DNA from: JAJDAH01 sp964487605
Lineage (GTDB): Bacteria; Myxococcota_A; Polyangia; Polyangiales; Polyangiaceae
Length of the DNA: 64,000 nucleotides
Direction: 5' to 3'
Assembly: GCA_964487605.1 (NCBI GenBank)
Contig: CAZARU010000025.1
Location: 7,390 to 71,389, forward strand
Both the position numbers and the translations under genes were made by a program. Positions 32,916 to 42,091 of the stretch are shown piece after piece (position 1 is the stretch's first letter; every line of letters starts with the position of its first letter). Under the pieces are notes generated by a model. It worked only from the letters and a program-made list of their open reading frames with translations. It was not told the origin of the DNA and made no database searches.

Positions 32916-32921
32916 TACTGT
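32916..32921 (+). promoter_or_regulatory. Putative -10 element (TACTGT)
   Basis: TACTGT ends 6 nt before the GTG at 32928, consistent with a leaderless small lipoprotein gene. Confidence 0.3.
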
Positions 32922-32927
32922 TTCATC

Positions 32928-33170
32928 GTGGTGAAGTTTCGTCTGCTGGCCGTCGCAGTCCTCGTGGTGCCGCTCGTCGCGGCCTGCGCGAGTCACGTCG
33001 AGGTCCCGACGAAGCTTCCCCCGCGCACCATCGAGCCGCGGACCGAGCTCGCGCCGGAGACGCGCCCCGATCCGCCGCCTCCACACCTGGCGCCGCCGCC
33101 TGCTTACGGAAACAAGGTCGTGGTGGCGAAAGCGGCTGGCGCCACCCGAGCGGCCACCGCCATCCACTGA
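32928..33170 (+). CDS. Small lipoprotein
   Basis: 80 residues from GTG. Signal KFRLLAVAVLVVPLVAAC, lipobox VAAC. The mature part is short and Pro-rich (PPRTIEPRTELAPETRPDPPPPHLAPPP) with a basic tail. No domain recognised. It lies 156 bp before the kinase gene and has its own likely -10. Confidence 0.7.
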   Translation: MVKFRLLAVAVLVVPLVAACASHVEVPTKLPPRTIEPRTELAPETRPDPPPPHLAPPPAYGNKVVVAKAAGATRAATAIH

Positions 33171-33309
33171 ACTGCGGCCATGATCCAGGGCCACTGGCGT
33201 CGCCTGCGCCTTGGTCGCCCGCACGGCGCGGCCCACGTCAGCGTCACCGGGCGCCCCCGGCCCAGGGGCCGACTCCGGGCAGGTGCACGCTGCGCTGTCC
33301 CTACCTGGC

Positions 33310-33315
33310 TATAAT
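33310..33315 (+). promoter_or_regulatory. Putative -10 element (TATAAT)
   Basis: A perfect TATAAT ends 11 nt before the GTG at 33327. No -35 at the right distance. Expected leader is 4-5 nt. Confidence 0.45.
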
Positions 33316-33326
33316 GACGGGCCCTC

Positions 33327-35174
33327 GTGAGCGCGTCCTCAGCATCGGACCCCTACCTCGACCCGTCGGACGTTCGTCCAGGGCGGCGTCTGGGACGGTA
33401 CCGCATCCTGATCGGCGTCGCGCAGGGAGGCATGGCCCGCGTGTGGGCCGCGCAGCAGCACGGACAGCGCGGCTTCTCCAAGATCGTCGCCATCAAGACG
33501 ATTCTGCCCTCTCTCGCGGCGGACCCTCAGTTCGAAACGATGTTCCTCGACGAGGCGCGCATCGCCGCGATGATCCACCACCCCAACGTCTGCGAGATCT
33601 TCGATCTCGGCGAAGAAGGCGGCGTGCTGTATCTCGCGATGGAGTGGATCCGCGGGGACAGCCTCGCCCGGATCATCAAGCCGCCAGTCCCCGGCTCGGA
33701 CGAGGCGCCCGTCGCGCGCCGGCTGAACCCCCGTGGCGCGGCCCGCATCATCGCCGACGCCGCGGCGGGCCTCCACGCGGCGCACGAGCTGTGTGACGAG
33801 AACGGCGCGCGGCTCGACGTCGTGCATCGGGACGTGTCGCCGCAGAACGTCCTCGTCAGCGTCGACGGCAACGTGAAGGTGACCGACTTCGGCGTCGCCA
33901 AGGCGCTCGGAAGCATGCAAGAGGCGACGATGGCGGGCCAGGTGAAGGGCAAGGCCGCCTACATGTCGCCGGAGCAGGCGACGGGTGGACGCATCGACCG
34001 TCGGAGCGACATCTTCGCCCTCGGGATCTGCCTGTACGAGGCCACGACCGGGGTCCGCCCCTTCGCCGGCGAGAATCAGCTCGCGACGCTCAGATCCGTG
34101 GCGAGCTGCACGTTCGCCCCCCCGAGTGCCGCGGTGCCCGGCTACCCGAAGGACCTCGAGGCCATCGTGATGCGAGCGATGTCGGCGGACCCCATGCGGC
34201 GGTTCCCCACCGCCGAGCGAATGCAGCACGCGCTCGAGGAGTGGCTCGCGCGGTCCGGCCCCGTCGTGACGCGGACGCAGGTCGGAACGCTGGTGAGCGA
34301 GCGCATCGGCTTCGTCGTGGACGAGCGCCGGACACGAATCCGCGACGCCGCCCAGGTGTCCGGGGGGCGCGCCGAGATGCCCTCCGTGCCGGACCACGGG
34401 CTCCCACCCGACCCGCCGTCGTCCGCTGGCTCGCAGCCGAGCGCTCAGGCGGTGAGCCAGGTGGCGATCTCCAGTTCTTTCGCCGCGCAGGGGGTCGCGA
34501 GCCGGACGCCGCCGCCCCACGTGGGGACCCCCGTATCGCAGGCCGCGGTCCCGCGCCCGCCGCCGGGCACGGCGAGCACGGTCCTGCTCGGCGTCGGGAT
34601 CGGCCTCGGCGCCTTCGTGCTGATCGGAGGGCTCGGCGCGGCGAGCTGGCTCTTGCTCCGCGACTCGGGCCGCGGCGCGACCGCCTCGGTGGCGAGCGCT
34701 CCCACCGTACCGGCGGCTGCCGCCGTCGCTTCGACGACACCCGGCACGCAACCCGCGGCGCCCGACGAGCCACCTGCGGCAAAGGCCGATCCGCCCGCGA
34801 CCGCGCCACTGCTCGAGCTCGTGCTCTCTCCGGTGTCCGCAACCGTTCACCTCGACGGCAAGCTCCTGCCGGCCGGAACGGCGCACATCGACAAGCCCAC
34901 CGGCAGCGCCAAGGTGACGCTGCGCGTGCGCGCTCCGGGCCACGCCGAGAAGACGGTCATCGTCGACGGGGCGACGACCGATCCGCTCACGGTGACCCTG
35001 GAGCCCGAGAAGCCGAAGGAGCCGGAAACCGCGCCTGCGCCCGCACCCGCGGCGCCGGCGCCCGCACGGGCGACCCCGCCCGCGGAACCGAAGGCGACCG
35101 AGCCCAAGGCCCAGGAACCCCCGCCGAAGCCGAAGAAGAAGGTCGTCGCGGACATTCCCGACAATCCGTTCTGA
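33327..35174 (+). CDS. Transmembrane Ser/Thr protein kinase with PEGA-like extracytoplasmic domain
   Basis: 615 residues from GTG. Kinase 25-310: glycine loop GVAQGGMARVW, Lys57, catalytic HRDVSPQN (Asp169; the VSPQN form is common in myxobacterial kinases), DFG 187-189, SPEQ. A Pro/Ser-rich linker comes next, then one TM at about 418-444 (VLLGVGIGLGAFVLIGGLGAASWLLL). An extracytoplasmic PEGA-like repeat follows at about 510-575 (LELVLSPVSATVHLDGKLLPAG) and a Pro/Lys-rich tail ends the protein. It probably senses or binds in the periplasm and phosphorylates cytosolic targets. Confidence 0.92.
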   Translation: MSASSASDPYLDPSDVRPGRRLGRYRILIGVAQGGMARVWAAQQHGQRGFSKIVAIKTILPSLAADPQFETMFLDEARIAAMIHHPNVCEIFDLGEEGGVLYLAMEWIRGDSLARIIKPPVPGSDEAPVARRLNPRGAARIIADAAAGLHAAHELCDENGARLDVVHRDVSPQNVLVSVDGNVKVTDFGVAKALGSMQEATMAGQVKGKAAYMSPEQATGGRIDRRSDIFALGICLYEATTGVRPFAGENQLATLRSVASCTFAPPSAAVPGYPKDLEAIVMRAMSADPMRRFPTAERMQHALEEWLARSGPVVTRTQVGTLVSERIGFVVDERRTRIRDAAQVSGGRAEMPSVPDHGLPPDPPSSAGSQPSAQAVSQVAISSSFAAQGVASRTPPPHVGTPVSQAAVPRPPPGTASTVLLGVGIGLGAFVLIGGLGAASWLLLRDSGRGATASVASAPTVPAAAAVASTTPGTQPAAPDEPPAAKADPPATAPLLELVLSPVSATVHLDGKLLPAGTAHIDKPTGSAKVTLRVRAPGHAEKTVIVDGATTDPLTVTLEPEKPKEPETAPAPAPAAPAPARATPPAEPKATEPKAQEPPPKPKKKVVADIPDNPF

Positions 35175-35217
35175 GACGCGGACCCGCCGCGCGACGTCGC
35201 TGTGGGCCCACTTGCGC

Positions 35218-35223
35218 TACAGT
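35218..35223 (+). promoter_or_regulatory. Putative -10 element (TACAGT)
   Basis: TACAGT ends 9 nt before the ATG at 35233. It favours that ATG over the TTG at 35212. Confidence 0.35.
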
Positions 35224-35232
35224 CGGGCGCGG

Positions 35233-36171
35233 ATGGTGCGCCTCCTCGCCGCAGTGCTCGCCGCGACGCTGGCCGTCGCGCCCGCCGTCGCCGGCGCCGA
35301 CGAGGACGCGGAGGTCGCGGAGGCGCGCAGGCTCTACAACGAGGCCACGCGCGCGTTCAAGGACGCGCGTCATCGTGACGCCGCACTGGCCTTCGAGGCC
35401 GCAAGCCGCCTGAAGCCGCACGCCGTCGCGCTGTACACGGCGGCGCAGGCCTGGGAGGCCGCGGGCGAGCCGGCACGCGCGGCCGATGCGTACGCCCTGG
35501 CGATTCTCACGCCCACGCTCAGCGTGGAGCAGGGCGAGCGCGCCCACACGCGCCTCACCGAGCTGCGGCAGGAGCTGGGCACGGTCGGCGTCGTCGGGAA
35601 CGTCGAAGGTCGCGTACAGCTCGACGATCACAGCGAGGTGCAGATCCCGGCCACGCTCCACGGGACTCCGGGCGAGCACACGCTCCTGGTCATCCGCGCC
35701 GACGGAACCGCCGACCGGCGGAAGGTCACCCTGGTGGCCGGCGAATCGGTCGAGGTGGACGCCGGCGCCGTGGAAGCGGAGCCGGCGGACACGCCCCCCG
35801 CGAAGGCGCTCGCGGAGCCCAGGACGAAGGGCGTGACGGTCGAGGCGGCCACCGGCGACGGCCGCTCGCGCGTGCTCGAGACCGTCGGATTCGTCGCTGC
35901 AGGCGCCGGCCTCGCTACGCTCGGCGGTGCGGCGCTGCTCGGTGTTTCGGCCAGCAGCGCGGAGGACACCTACAAGCGTTCGCCGACGCGGGCCACCCTG
36001 GACCACGCGCGCGGTCTGGAGACCCGGACGAACGTCCTGCTCGTCGTCGGCGGCGTGCTCACGGTCGGTGGCGTCGGCCTCGTCGTGTGGCAGTCCACGA
36101 AGGCGCCCGGGCCCGCGGAAGCACAGGTCGGCCTCGGCGCCGGCTCGGTGTGGGCGAAGGGGCGCTTCTGA
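35233..36171 (+). CDS. Exported TPR-like protein with two C-terminal hydrophobic segments
   Basis: 312 residues from an ATG at 35233. Signal RLLAAVLAATLAVAPAVAGA. TPR-like helices at about 20-110 (EARRLYNEATRAFKDARHRDAALAFEAASRL, AAQAWEAAGEPARAADAYALA), then a PEGA-like beta domain (GNVEGRVQLDDHSEVQIPATLHG). Two hydrophobic segments at about 225-250 and 285-302 (VGFVAAGAGLATLGGAALLGV, NVLLVVGGVLTVGGVGLVVW) finish the protein. Myxobacteria often encode such TPR/PEGA proteins beside kinases like the one upstream. The TGA overlaps the next ATG by one base. Confidence 0.8.
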   Translation: MVRLLAAVLAATLAVAPAVAGADEDAEVAEARRLYNEATRAFKDARHRDAALAFEAASRLKPHAVALYTAAQAWEAAGEPARAADAYALAILTPTLSVEQGERAHTRLTELRQELGTVGVVGNVEGRVQLDDHSEVQIPATLHGTPGEHTLLVIRADGTADRRKVTLVAGESVEVDAGAVEAEPADTPPAKALAEPRTKGVTVEAATGDGRSRVLETVGFVAAGAGLATLGGAALLGVSASSAEDTYKRSPTRATLDHARGLETRTNVLLVVGGVLTVGGVGLVVWQSTKAPGPAEAQVGLGAGSVWAKGRF

Positions 36172-37682
36172 TGCGCGCCCTCGCGATCGCCCACGCCGCG
36201 GGTGCCGTGGTCTTCGCGGCCTGCAGTCTGGATCTCGACGAGGGACTCCTCGCGCCGAAGGACGGCGGTGCGGGCGATGCGTCGGTCGAGAGCGGCCCCG
36301 GCGGCGGCGCGGGCGATGGCGGTTCCGCCGGCTCGATGGCGGGCTCCGCGGGGACGGGGAACGCCGCCGGAACGGGCGCCACCGGAGGGATCGGGCCAAT
36401 CCCCGACGCCGGAGCGTGTGACGGCGCCGGCACGTGCGTCGTCCCCGACAACGGATGCCTGGTGGGTCAGTGCGTGGCCGGCGAGTGCGTCTACGACATC
36501 TGTCCGGGGGCGGGCGCGTGCGAGTCGAGCGTCTGCGACACCACGACCAAGACTTGCTCCGCTCCGGCGGCGTACTCCTTCCACGCCCACGAGTTCTCCG
36601 TGGGCGACGGCCTCGTGTGCGGTGATCCGCGCCACTGCGTCGCCGCGCTCGGGGACTTCGTCGTCGCCGCCACCAGCGGCGGCGTCCGCGCCTGGAGGGT
36701 GCTGTCCGCCCGGGACCCACAGTCGGTCGCCGTGGATCAACCCCCGTTCGCCGTGCTCCGCATCGCCGTGAGCGGTGACCGGCTGCTCCTTCTCGGCCCG
36801 ACCGCCGGCGGCAAGCTGTCCCTCGCGTGGATCGACCGTCCCACGACCCCGCTGGTCTCCACGCTGGCTGCGACCTCCGTCGCCGTGTCCTTCACCGGGA
36901 CCATCGACCACGTGTTTCCAGCCGCCGGCGACGGCTTCTTCCTGGTCAAGCACAACGAAGCCGAAGCGTTCCCGACCGCCCTCATCCAGTTGCCGCTGAC
37001 CAGCACGTCCACGGTCACGCAGGTACAGTCACCCGGAATCACCGCCGGCTCGGTGATCGTCGGCGCGAGCGGCACGAAGCTCCTGGCCTTTCGCGTCGAG
37101 ACCGGCGCGGGGACCTTCAACCCGATGTTCAGCTTCGAGAACGACGCGGGCACGGTGAGTGCACAGAACGGCGGAGAGAGCCCGCTGGCCGTGACCGACG
37201 AGGTGCCGCCCGCGCTCGGCGCCCATCAGTTCATGCCGGCACCCGGCGGCGCGCTCCTTTGGACGACGAACCGCGTGGTCCGGATCGACGTGGACAACGC
37301 AGAGTCCCAGGACGTCCGGTTCTTGCTCCCGCTCGCCGAAGGCGAGACGGCGCTCAGCGCCACGCGCAGCGTCGCTCTCGAGAACTACGTGCCCGCACAG
37401 GGCATCAACGCCAACCTCGCGGGTCCCGCGGCTCAGATCGACACCGAAACGTTCCTGGTGACGGCCGCGGATCCATCGAACGTGGCGCAGACGGCGGTTC
37501 GCCTCGTCAAGCGAGCGGGGGACACGCTCACGCTCGACACGTCCAAGCGCTGGGTGCTCTCGGTCGCCCCCACGGCGATCGCCGCATTCGCGGGGCCGCG
37601 CTTCGGCTTCGTGCTGGTTCCCGCCGCGCCGCTGCTCGCGACGCAGCCGTCCGTCCACGTGTTCGACCCGGCCTGCAACTGA
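36171..37682 (+). CDS. Lipoprotein with Gly-rich linker and propeller-like domain
   Basis: 503 residues from an ATG at 36171. Signal RALAIAHAAGAVVFAAC, lipobox FAAC. Gly/Ala/Ser linker 30-80, then a Cys cluster (CDGAGTCVVPDNGCLVGQCVAGECVYDICPGAGAC) resembling Cys-rich motifs before myxobacterial surface domains. The rest is all-beta with regularly spaced hydrophobic strands (GGVRAWRVLSARDPQ, LLLLGPTAGGKLSLAWI, GALLWTTNRVVRIDVD), suggesting a propeller. It is coupled to the TPR/PEGA-like protein and completes the operon. Function unknown. Confidence 0.78.
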   Translation: MRALAIAHAAGAVVFAACSLDLDEGLLAPKDGGAGDASVESGPGGGAGDGGSAGSMAGSAGTGNAAGTGATGGIGPIPDAGACDGAGTCVVPDNGCLVGQCVAGECVYDICPGAGACESSVCDTTTKTCSAPAAYSFHAHEFSVGDGLVCGDPRHCVAALGDFVVAATSGGVRAWRVLSARDPQSVAVDQPPFAVLRIAVSGDRLLLLGPTAGGKLSLAWIDRPTTPLVSTLAATSVAVSFTGTIDHVFPAAGDGFFLVKHNEAEAFPTALIQLPLTSTSTVTQVQSPGITAGSVIVGASGTKLLAFRVETGAGTFNPMFSFENDAGTVSAQNGGESPLAVTDEVPPALGAHQFMPAPGGALLWTTNRVVRIDVDNAESQDVRFLLPLAEGETALSATRSVALENYVPAQGINANLAGPAAQIDTETFLVTAADPSNVAQTAVRLVKRAGDTLTLDTSKRWVLSVAPTAIAAFAGPRFGFVLVPAAPLLATQPSVHVFDPACN

Positions 37683-37695
37683 GGGACGGCGCCCG

Positions 37696-38163
37696 TCACC
37701 GCGCGGAAGCGCTGGGGGCGGGGGCGACGCCGGCGCCCACGCGCGCCGCCAGCTCCGCGGGATGGAGACAGTAGCCGACGCACTGGATGAAGATCTCCTG
37801 CTGGGCACGCATCGCCTGGACCTCACCCGGGGCGTAGCTCGTGGCCATCCACTCCGAGCACGCACGACTGCAGAGTGAGTACTGGCACTTCTGGTCGCCG
37901 GCACACTGGGCGCTCACGGCGGCATGGCGCTCTGCCCCCGCCAGACGCTCACGGCCGTCGGTGAGCGCGTTGCCGGAAGACGTTCCCGCCGCTCGCGGAG
38001 GTGAGTTCGCTCTCAGCCGGGAGGAGAAGAACAGCGTCGGGACGGTGGACGACGGCGCCGCACGAGCAGACTCGTTCGAAGAAGTGAACTGTCGGACGAA
38101 GAATCCGGCTCCGAATCCGACGAGCACGACCACGAAGGCCTTGGTGGCCGTGTTCGACGTCAA
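37696..38163 (-). CDS. Small membrane-anchored Cys-containing protein (TTG start)
   Basis: 155 residues. The frame has no better start than a TTG at 38163, which forms a TTGA overlap with the stop of the upstream lipoprotein gene. An N-terminal TM (AFVVVLVGFGAGFFV) is followed by a Ser-rich stretch and six Cys in CAGDQKCQYSLCSRACSEW and FIQCVGYCLHP, which may pair in the periplasm. Third gene of the TonB-receptor operon. No family recognised. Confidence 0.72.
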   Translation of the reverse strand: MTSNTATKAFVVVLVGFGAGFFVRQFTSSNESARAAPSSTVPTLFFSSRLRANSPPRAAGTSSGNALTDGRERLAGAERHAAVSAQCAGDQKCQYSLCSRACSEWMATSYAPGEVQAMRAQQEIFIQCVGYCLHPAELAARVGAGVAPAPSASAR

Positions 38164-39209
38164 TTGACCTGGACCCGGACTCGAACCCACTCCACACCGC
38201 CGCGGTTGTCGTGCACGACCGCCCACACGTTCATCGGCCCCGTCTTCTTCGGGGCCCTGAACTCGGTTCCGTAGTCTTCGTTCCAGCCACGGAGCGCGTC
38301 GTTGAGTAGGCGCACGTCGGACTTCAGACCGCCACGATCCACGTAGTAGTTGATCCACATCTGCTCCTCGAGCTCCTTCGACTCGAGGTTCGACGAAATG
38401 TGGTCCCGTTCGGCGCTGGCGCGATCGACGATGGGCTTGATCTCGAACTTGGGACACTTCTCGTCACCGTCGTCTTCGCACGCGAACACGCAGGGAACGT
38501 TGCCCGCCTGGCAGTCCACCGGCTCGGGGGGATCGTTCGATCGGTCCGCACAGTCCGCCCCGATGCAGATGGGATCGACGGGAACGCCGTTGAACTCGAA
38601 CCCGGTCACGATGGGGTTCGTGTTCCGGATCGACTCGTACGAGTAGACCGCCGTGTACCCCGCCACGAAATGCTCCGGTCCGAGCCGCTTCGTCATCTCT
38701 GCGTCCGCGAAGCAGGCGATGGGGAACTCGAACGAGCCTCCGCCGCTCGGTGCCGGCCCGATGACGCCTCCGCACGCCGCGAAGAACACGTAGCTCAGGC
38801 CGTAGCGCGGCTGCGCCGGGTCCTGCGGAGGAGGCCGCTCGGAGATGATCGACGACGGGACGCGGAACGTGAACTCGTTGCCGAAGCACACGTTGACGTC
38901 GGCCCCGGGATCACAGGCGACGCTGCCGAGGTCGGCACCGGCGAAACTCTCGAAGCAGCCGGCGAAGAGGTCGCCCGCGGGATTCTTGCAACCCGACAGC
39001 CACATCACCTGCACGTCGCGCGGCGCGCGCGACGTGCCGTCGTGCCACAGCATGCTGAGCGTGACGTCTTCGCCGGGGGCGGCGTACGGCCTGTCCTTCT
39101 GGACGGCGAGCACCCGGAGCGTCTTGATCTCGCTCGGGGGGTCGAAGTCTGGCGCGCAGGCGAGGGACGCCGCGGCACAGACGGCGGCGAGGAGGCACCG
39201 CGGCTCCAT
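38160..39209 (-). CDS. Lipoprotein encoded with the TonB-dependent receptor
   Basis: 349 residues from an ATG at 39209 (TGATG overlap with the receptor gene). Signal EPRCLLAAVCAAASLAC, lipobox SLAC. Two Ig-like regions are suggested by strand pattern (IKTLRVLAVQKDRPYAAPGEDVTLSMLW), with several Cys pairs and a final NVWAVVHDNRGGVEWVRVRV strand pair. Position right after the receptor suggests a surface or periplasmic partner in substrate uptake, as with SusD-like or other TBDR-associated lipoproteins, although no homology to those is seen. Confidence 0.78.
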   Translation of the reverse strand: MEPRCLLAAVCAAASLACAPDFDPPSEIKTLRVLAVQKDRPYAAPGEDVTLSMLWHDGTSRAPRDVQVMWLSGCKNPAGDLFAGCFESFAGADLGSVACDPGADVNVCFGNEFTFRVPSSIISERPPPQDPAQPRYGLSYVFFAACGGVIGPAPSGGGSFEFPIACFADAEMTKRLGPEHFVAGYTAVYSYESIRNTNPIVTGFEFNGVPVDPICIGADCADRSNDPPEPVDCQAGNVPCVFACEDDGDEKCPKFEIKPIVDRASAERDHISSNLESKELEEQMWINYYVDRGGLKSDVRLLNDALRGWNEDYGTEFRAPKKTGPMNVWAVVHDNRGGVEWVRVRVQVN

Positions 39210-41992
39210 CAGAACTCTCCTCGTAGCCCGAAGCTCGGGATGATGGGTAGGCCCTGCTGCACCTGACTCTGCGTGAAGTCGTAGTTGTAGAAGACGGCCT
39301 CGGCCGCGGCGTTGTTGTAGACGTTCTGAATGTCCAGGAACGCCGAGAGCTGCCACGTGCGAAAGCGCCAGCGCTTGTCCACCCGCATGTCGAGCTGGTG
39401 GAACAGGGGTAGCCTCTCGCTGAAGGGTTCGCCTTGAATGGGCGTGTACGCGCCGGCGTCTGCGGCGTACAGCGCGGTCAGCGACGGTGGGCGCAAGACG
39501 GGTGTCGTCAGCGGACCGGAGATCACGCGGAACCGCGCGCCGAACTCCCAGCCACGTGGAAGGCGATAGCTTCCGAGCACCGTCACGTTGTGCGTCTGGT
39601 CGAACTCGAACAAGCGCTCGTCGGCGTCCGGCCCATCTTGCCGGATTGAACGGGACAGCGTGTAGGCGAGCCACCCGAAGAACTTGCGATCGGGCTTGTA
39701 CTTGAGGAGCGTCTCCATCCCGACGACGTAGCCGGTGCCGTCGTTGTTGTAGTCGAAGCCGCCGCTGAAGTTCGGGGTGCGCGCCACGAGCTGCGACATG
39801 TCCTTGTAGAAGCCCTCGACGCCGACCTCGACCTCGCGCGTGAGTTCCTGCTCGACGCCCACGCCGTAGTGTACCGAGCGATTCGACGCGAGGCCCGGGG
39901 TGCCGAAGACCTCGTCGGTCTCCTGGAACTGCGGAGGCTGATGGAACACGCCCACGCCGCCCTTGAGCGTGGTGCGGAGCTTCTTCTTCGTGGGGTCGGG
40001 TCCACCGTCCTCGGGGCTCACGAGATCGTAGCGCGCGTTGAGGCGAGGGCTCAGATCGGCGTTGCCGCTGTCCCGCGCGTAGTCGATGCGCAGGCCGGGA
40101 ACGACCCGAAGGCGGTCGCTCGGCGTGAGCTCCGCCTCGAGGTACCAGGCCGGTCGGAATGCCGTGCTGCTCTCCTTGGTCTCCTGGATGGGTCGCGTGG
40201 TGAACGGCCCTGGGGCGGGCTCACCCGGGCGGGGGGGCGGCGGAGCGCGCACCAGCACGTCGAAGGGGGCCACGAGGAAGTCGAGGCCGGCGTTGAGCTT
40301 CACGCCCTTCGACAGCTTGAAGCCGAGCTCGGAGCGGTAGTTGACGGGGTAGACGGTGATCTGGAACAGGAACGTCCCGAGCGAGAAGTCCACGACGCTG
40401 CGACCGACGCCCACCATGGTGCGCAGATCGACGTCGGGTGTCAGGGCCGTCTCGTAGAGCGCCTGTGAGCGGAAGAAACGCGTGGCGAACCGCAGGTTGC
40501 CGCCGAAGCCGGGATCCTGCGCGAGCGGATCGCGAATGAGGATCTCGAACCGGTCGTCGGTGCCGAAGAAGCGCAGGCTCAGGCGCGAATCGTCGTTCGG
40601 CTTGGTTTCCGCGATCACCTGGTAGTCGTGGTACACGGGCGCGCTCGTCACACCGGCGCCCGCCTCCTCGAGGACCGGCTTCAGCCACGCGTCGATCCAG
40701 CTCCTGCGACCTCCCGCGGCGAAGCTCCACCCCTTCACCGGGCCGAGAGGTCCCTGGACGAGCACGCGTGCGTCGATGAGGTCTACTTGCGCGAGCCCGT
40801 GGTAGCACCCGGTCCGGTCGGTCGCCTTGCCGTAGTCACCGAAGCAACGAGTGTCGGGCGCCTTCAGCCCAACGTCCACGATGCCGCCCATCACCCGGCC
40901 ATAACGGGCGCTGAAGTTCCCGGGGTAGAAGTCGATGCGCTCCAGAAGTTCGGTGGGGATGACGCTGCTGAGACCGCCGAAGTGGTAGATGAGCGGCACG
41001 TCCGCGCCGTCGACGAACGTCTCGGTGTCCTCGGGCGCGGACCCGCGGACGATGAGCAACCCGATGAGCCCGGGCGGTCGAGCGACGCCGGGCAAGCTCT
41101 GGATGGAACGGAGCGCGTCGCCGCTGGTACCGGGGATACGTGAGATTTCTCGTCGCTCCAGGGTTCGCCGCGTCACCTCGCGCGCGGGGCGCTCGCCCTG
41201 CACGAGCACCTCGAGGCCCGTGGCTTCGGCCGCGAGCCTGTAGACGACGTCCGTCGCCTCCCCGACCGCGACCTCTTCTGCCACGTCCACCGGCGCGAAG
41301 CCCGCTGCCGCGACGCGAACTCGGTACCGACCCGGCGGAACGTCCTCGAGACTCCACACGCCCTGACCGTCGGTGGTCACACGCCGCTCGAACCCCCTCG
41401 GTCCGGTCACCAGGAGCTCGACCCCCGCGAGCGGCACGTTGCCGTCGGCGAGATTCACGACGCCGCCCAGGTTGCCGGTCTTGGGCGGTGCCGGCGGTGG
41501 CGGGGCCGGCTTGCCGGGTTCCGGCGGCGCGACCCGCAGCGTGAACGAGTAGCGGTAGAGGATCTTGGCGGGGATGGCCGTCCCGTCTCGCTTGGCCGGC
41601 TCGAACTCGAAGCTCCTGGCGGCGGCCGACGCCGCCTCGTCGAAGCCGTTGCCCGCCGGTTCGACGACCTCGACCTCGGTGACCTTGCCGGACGCATCGA
41701 TCGTGAGCCGCAGCACGACGTCGGCTTCGAGCCCCGCCTTGGACGCCTCCGGCGGATACGGGGCGTCCACGAACTTGAGGAGTCTGGGCATCTCCAGACG
41801 CGGCTTCGGGGCGGGGGCCGCTTCCTCCTTCGTGATGGCGCCAGAGGTGCCACGCGGGATCGCCCCCGGGCCGCGATCGCCGCCTTCGTCTTCGGCTTGC
41901 TGCGCGCGAGCGGGGACCGCCAGCGCGAAGCCGAGTGCTCCCGCGAGGAGCGCCAGCCGCCGGGGGCGGTGAGTGAGCGGCCGGCGAGCCAT
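39209..41992 (-). CDS. TonB-dependent receptor with fused N-terminal TonB_C and carboxypeptidase-like domains
   Basis: 927 residues from an ATG at 41992. Signal LALLAGALGFALAVPARA. Domains in order: a TonB C-terminal-type domain about 70-150 (APYPPEASKAGLEADVVLRLTID, ARSFEFEPAKRDGTAIPAKI); a carboxypeptidase-regulatory-like domain about 170-250 (GGVVNLADGNVPLAGVELLV, PPGRYRVRVAAAGF); plug about 270-400 (IPGTSGDALRSIQSLPGV, IVRGSAPEDTETFVDG, ARYGRVMGGIVDV); and a 22-strand-type barrel to a C-terminus SFGLRGEF. TonB_C-TBDR fusions occur in Myxococcota. Substrate unknown; there is no riboswitch upstream. Confidence 0.92.
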   Translation of the reverse strand: MARRPLTHRPRRLALLAGALGFALAVPARAQQAEDEGGDRGPGAIPRGTSGAITKEEAAPAPKPRLEMPRLLKFVDAPYPPEASKAGLEADVVLRLTIDASGKVTEVEVVEPAGNGFDEAASAAARSFEFEPAKRDGTAIPAKILYRYSFTLRVAPPEPGKPAPPPPAPPKTGNLGGVVNLADGNVPLAGVELLVTGPRGFERRVTTDGQGVWSLEDVPPGRYRVRVAAAGFAPVDVAEEVAVGEATDVVYRLAAEATGLEVLVQGERPAREVTRRTLERREISRIPGTSGDALRSIQSLPGVARPPGLIGLLIVRGSAPEDTETFVDGADVPLIYHFGGLSSVIPTELLERIDFYPGNFSARYGRVMGGIVDVGLKAPDTRCFGDYGKATDRTGCYHGLAQVDLIDARVLVQGPLGPVKGWSFAAGGRRSWIDAWLKPVLEEAGAGVTSAPVYHDYQVIAETKPNDDSRLSLRFFGTDDRFEILIRDPLAQDPGFGGNLRFATRFFRSQALYETALTPDVDLRTMVGVGRSVVDFSLGTFLFQITVYPVNYRSELGFKLSKGVKLNAGLDFLVAPFDVLVRAPPPPRPGEPAPGPFTTRPIQETKESSTAFRPAWYLEAELTPSDRLRVVPGLRIDYARDSGNADLSPRLNARYDLVSPEDGGPDPTKKKLRTTLKGGVGVFHQPPQFQETDEVFGTPGLASNRSVHYGVGVEQELTREVEVGVEGFYKDMSQLVARTPNFSGGFDYNNDGTGYVVGMETLLKYKPDRKFFGWLAYTLSRSIRQDGPDADERLFEFDQTHNVTVLGSYRLPRGWEFGARFRVISGPLTTPVLRPPSLTALYAADAGAYTPIQGEPFSERLPLFHQLDMRVDKRWRFRTWQLSAFLDIQNVYNNAAAEAVFYNYDFTQSQVQQGLPIIPSFGLRGEF

Positions 41993-42091
41993 GCGAGGCG
42001 AAGGGCTACCGCGACGGGCCACTCGGCTCAAGTCTTCGTTCGCGTCACCAGCCAGCTTGAGGCGCACGCCGGCCGGAAGTACCCCCACCTC

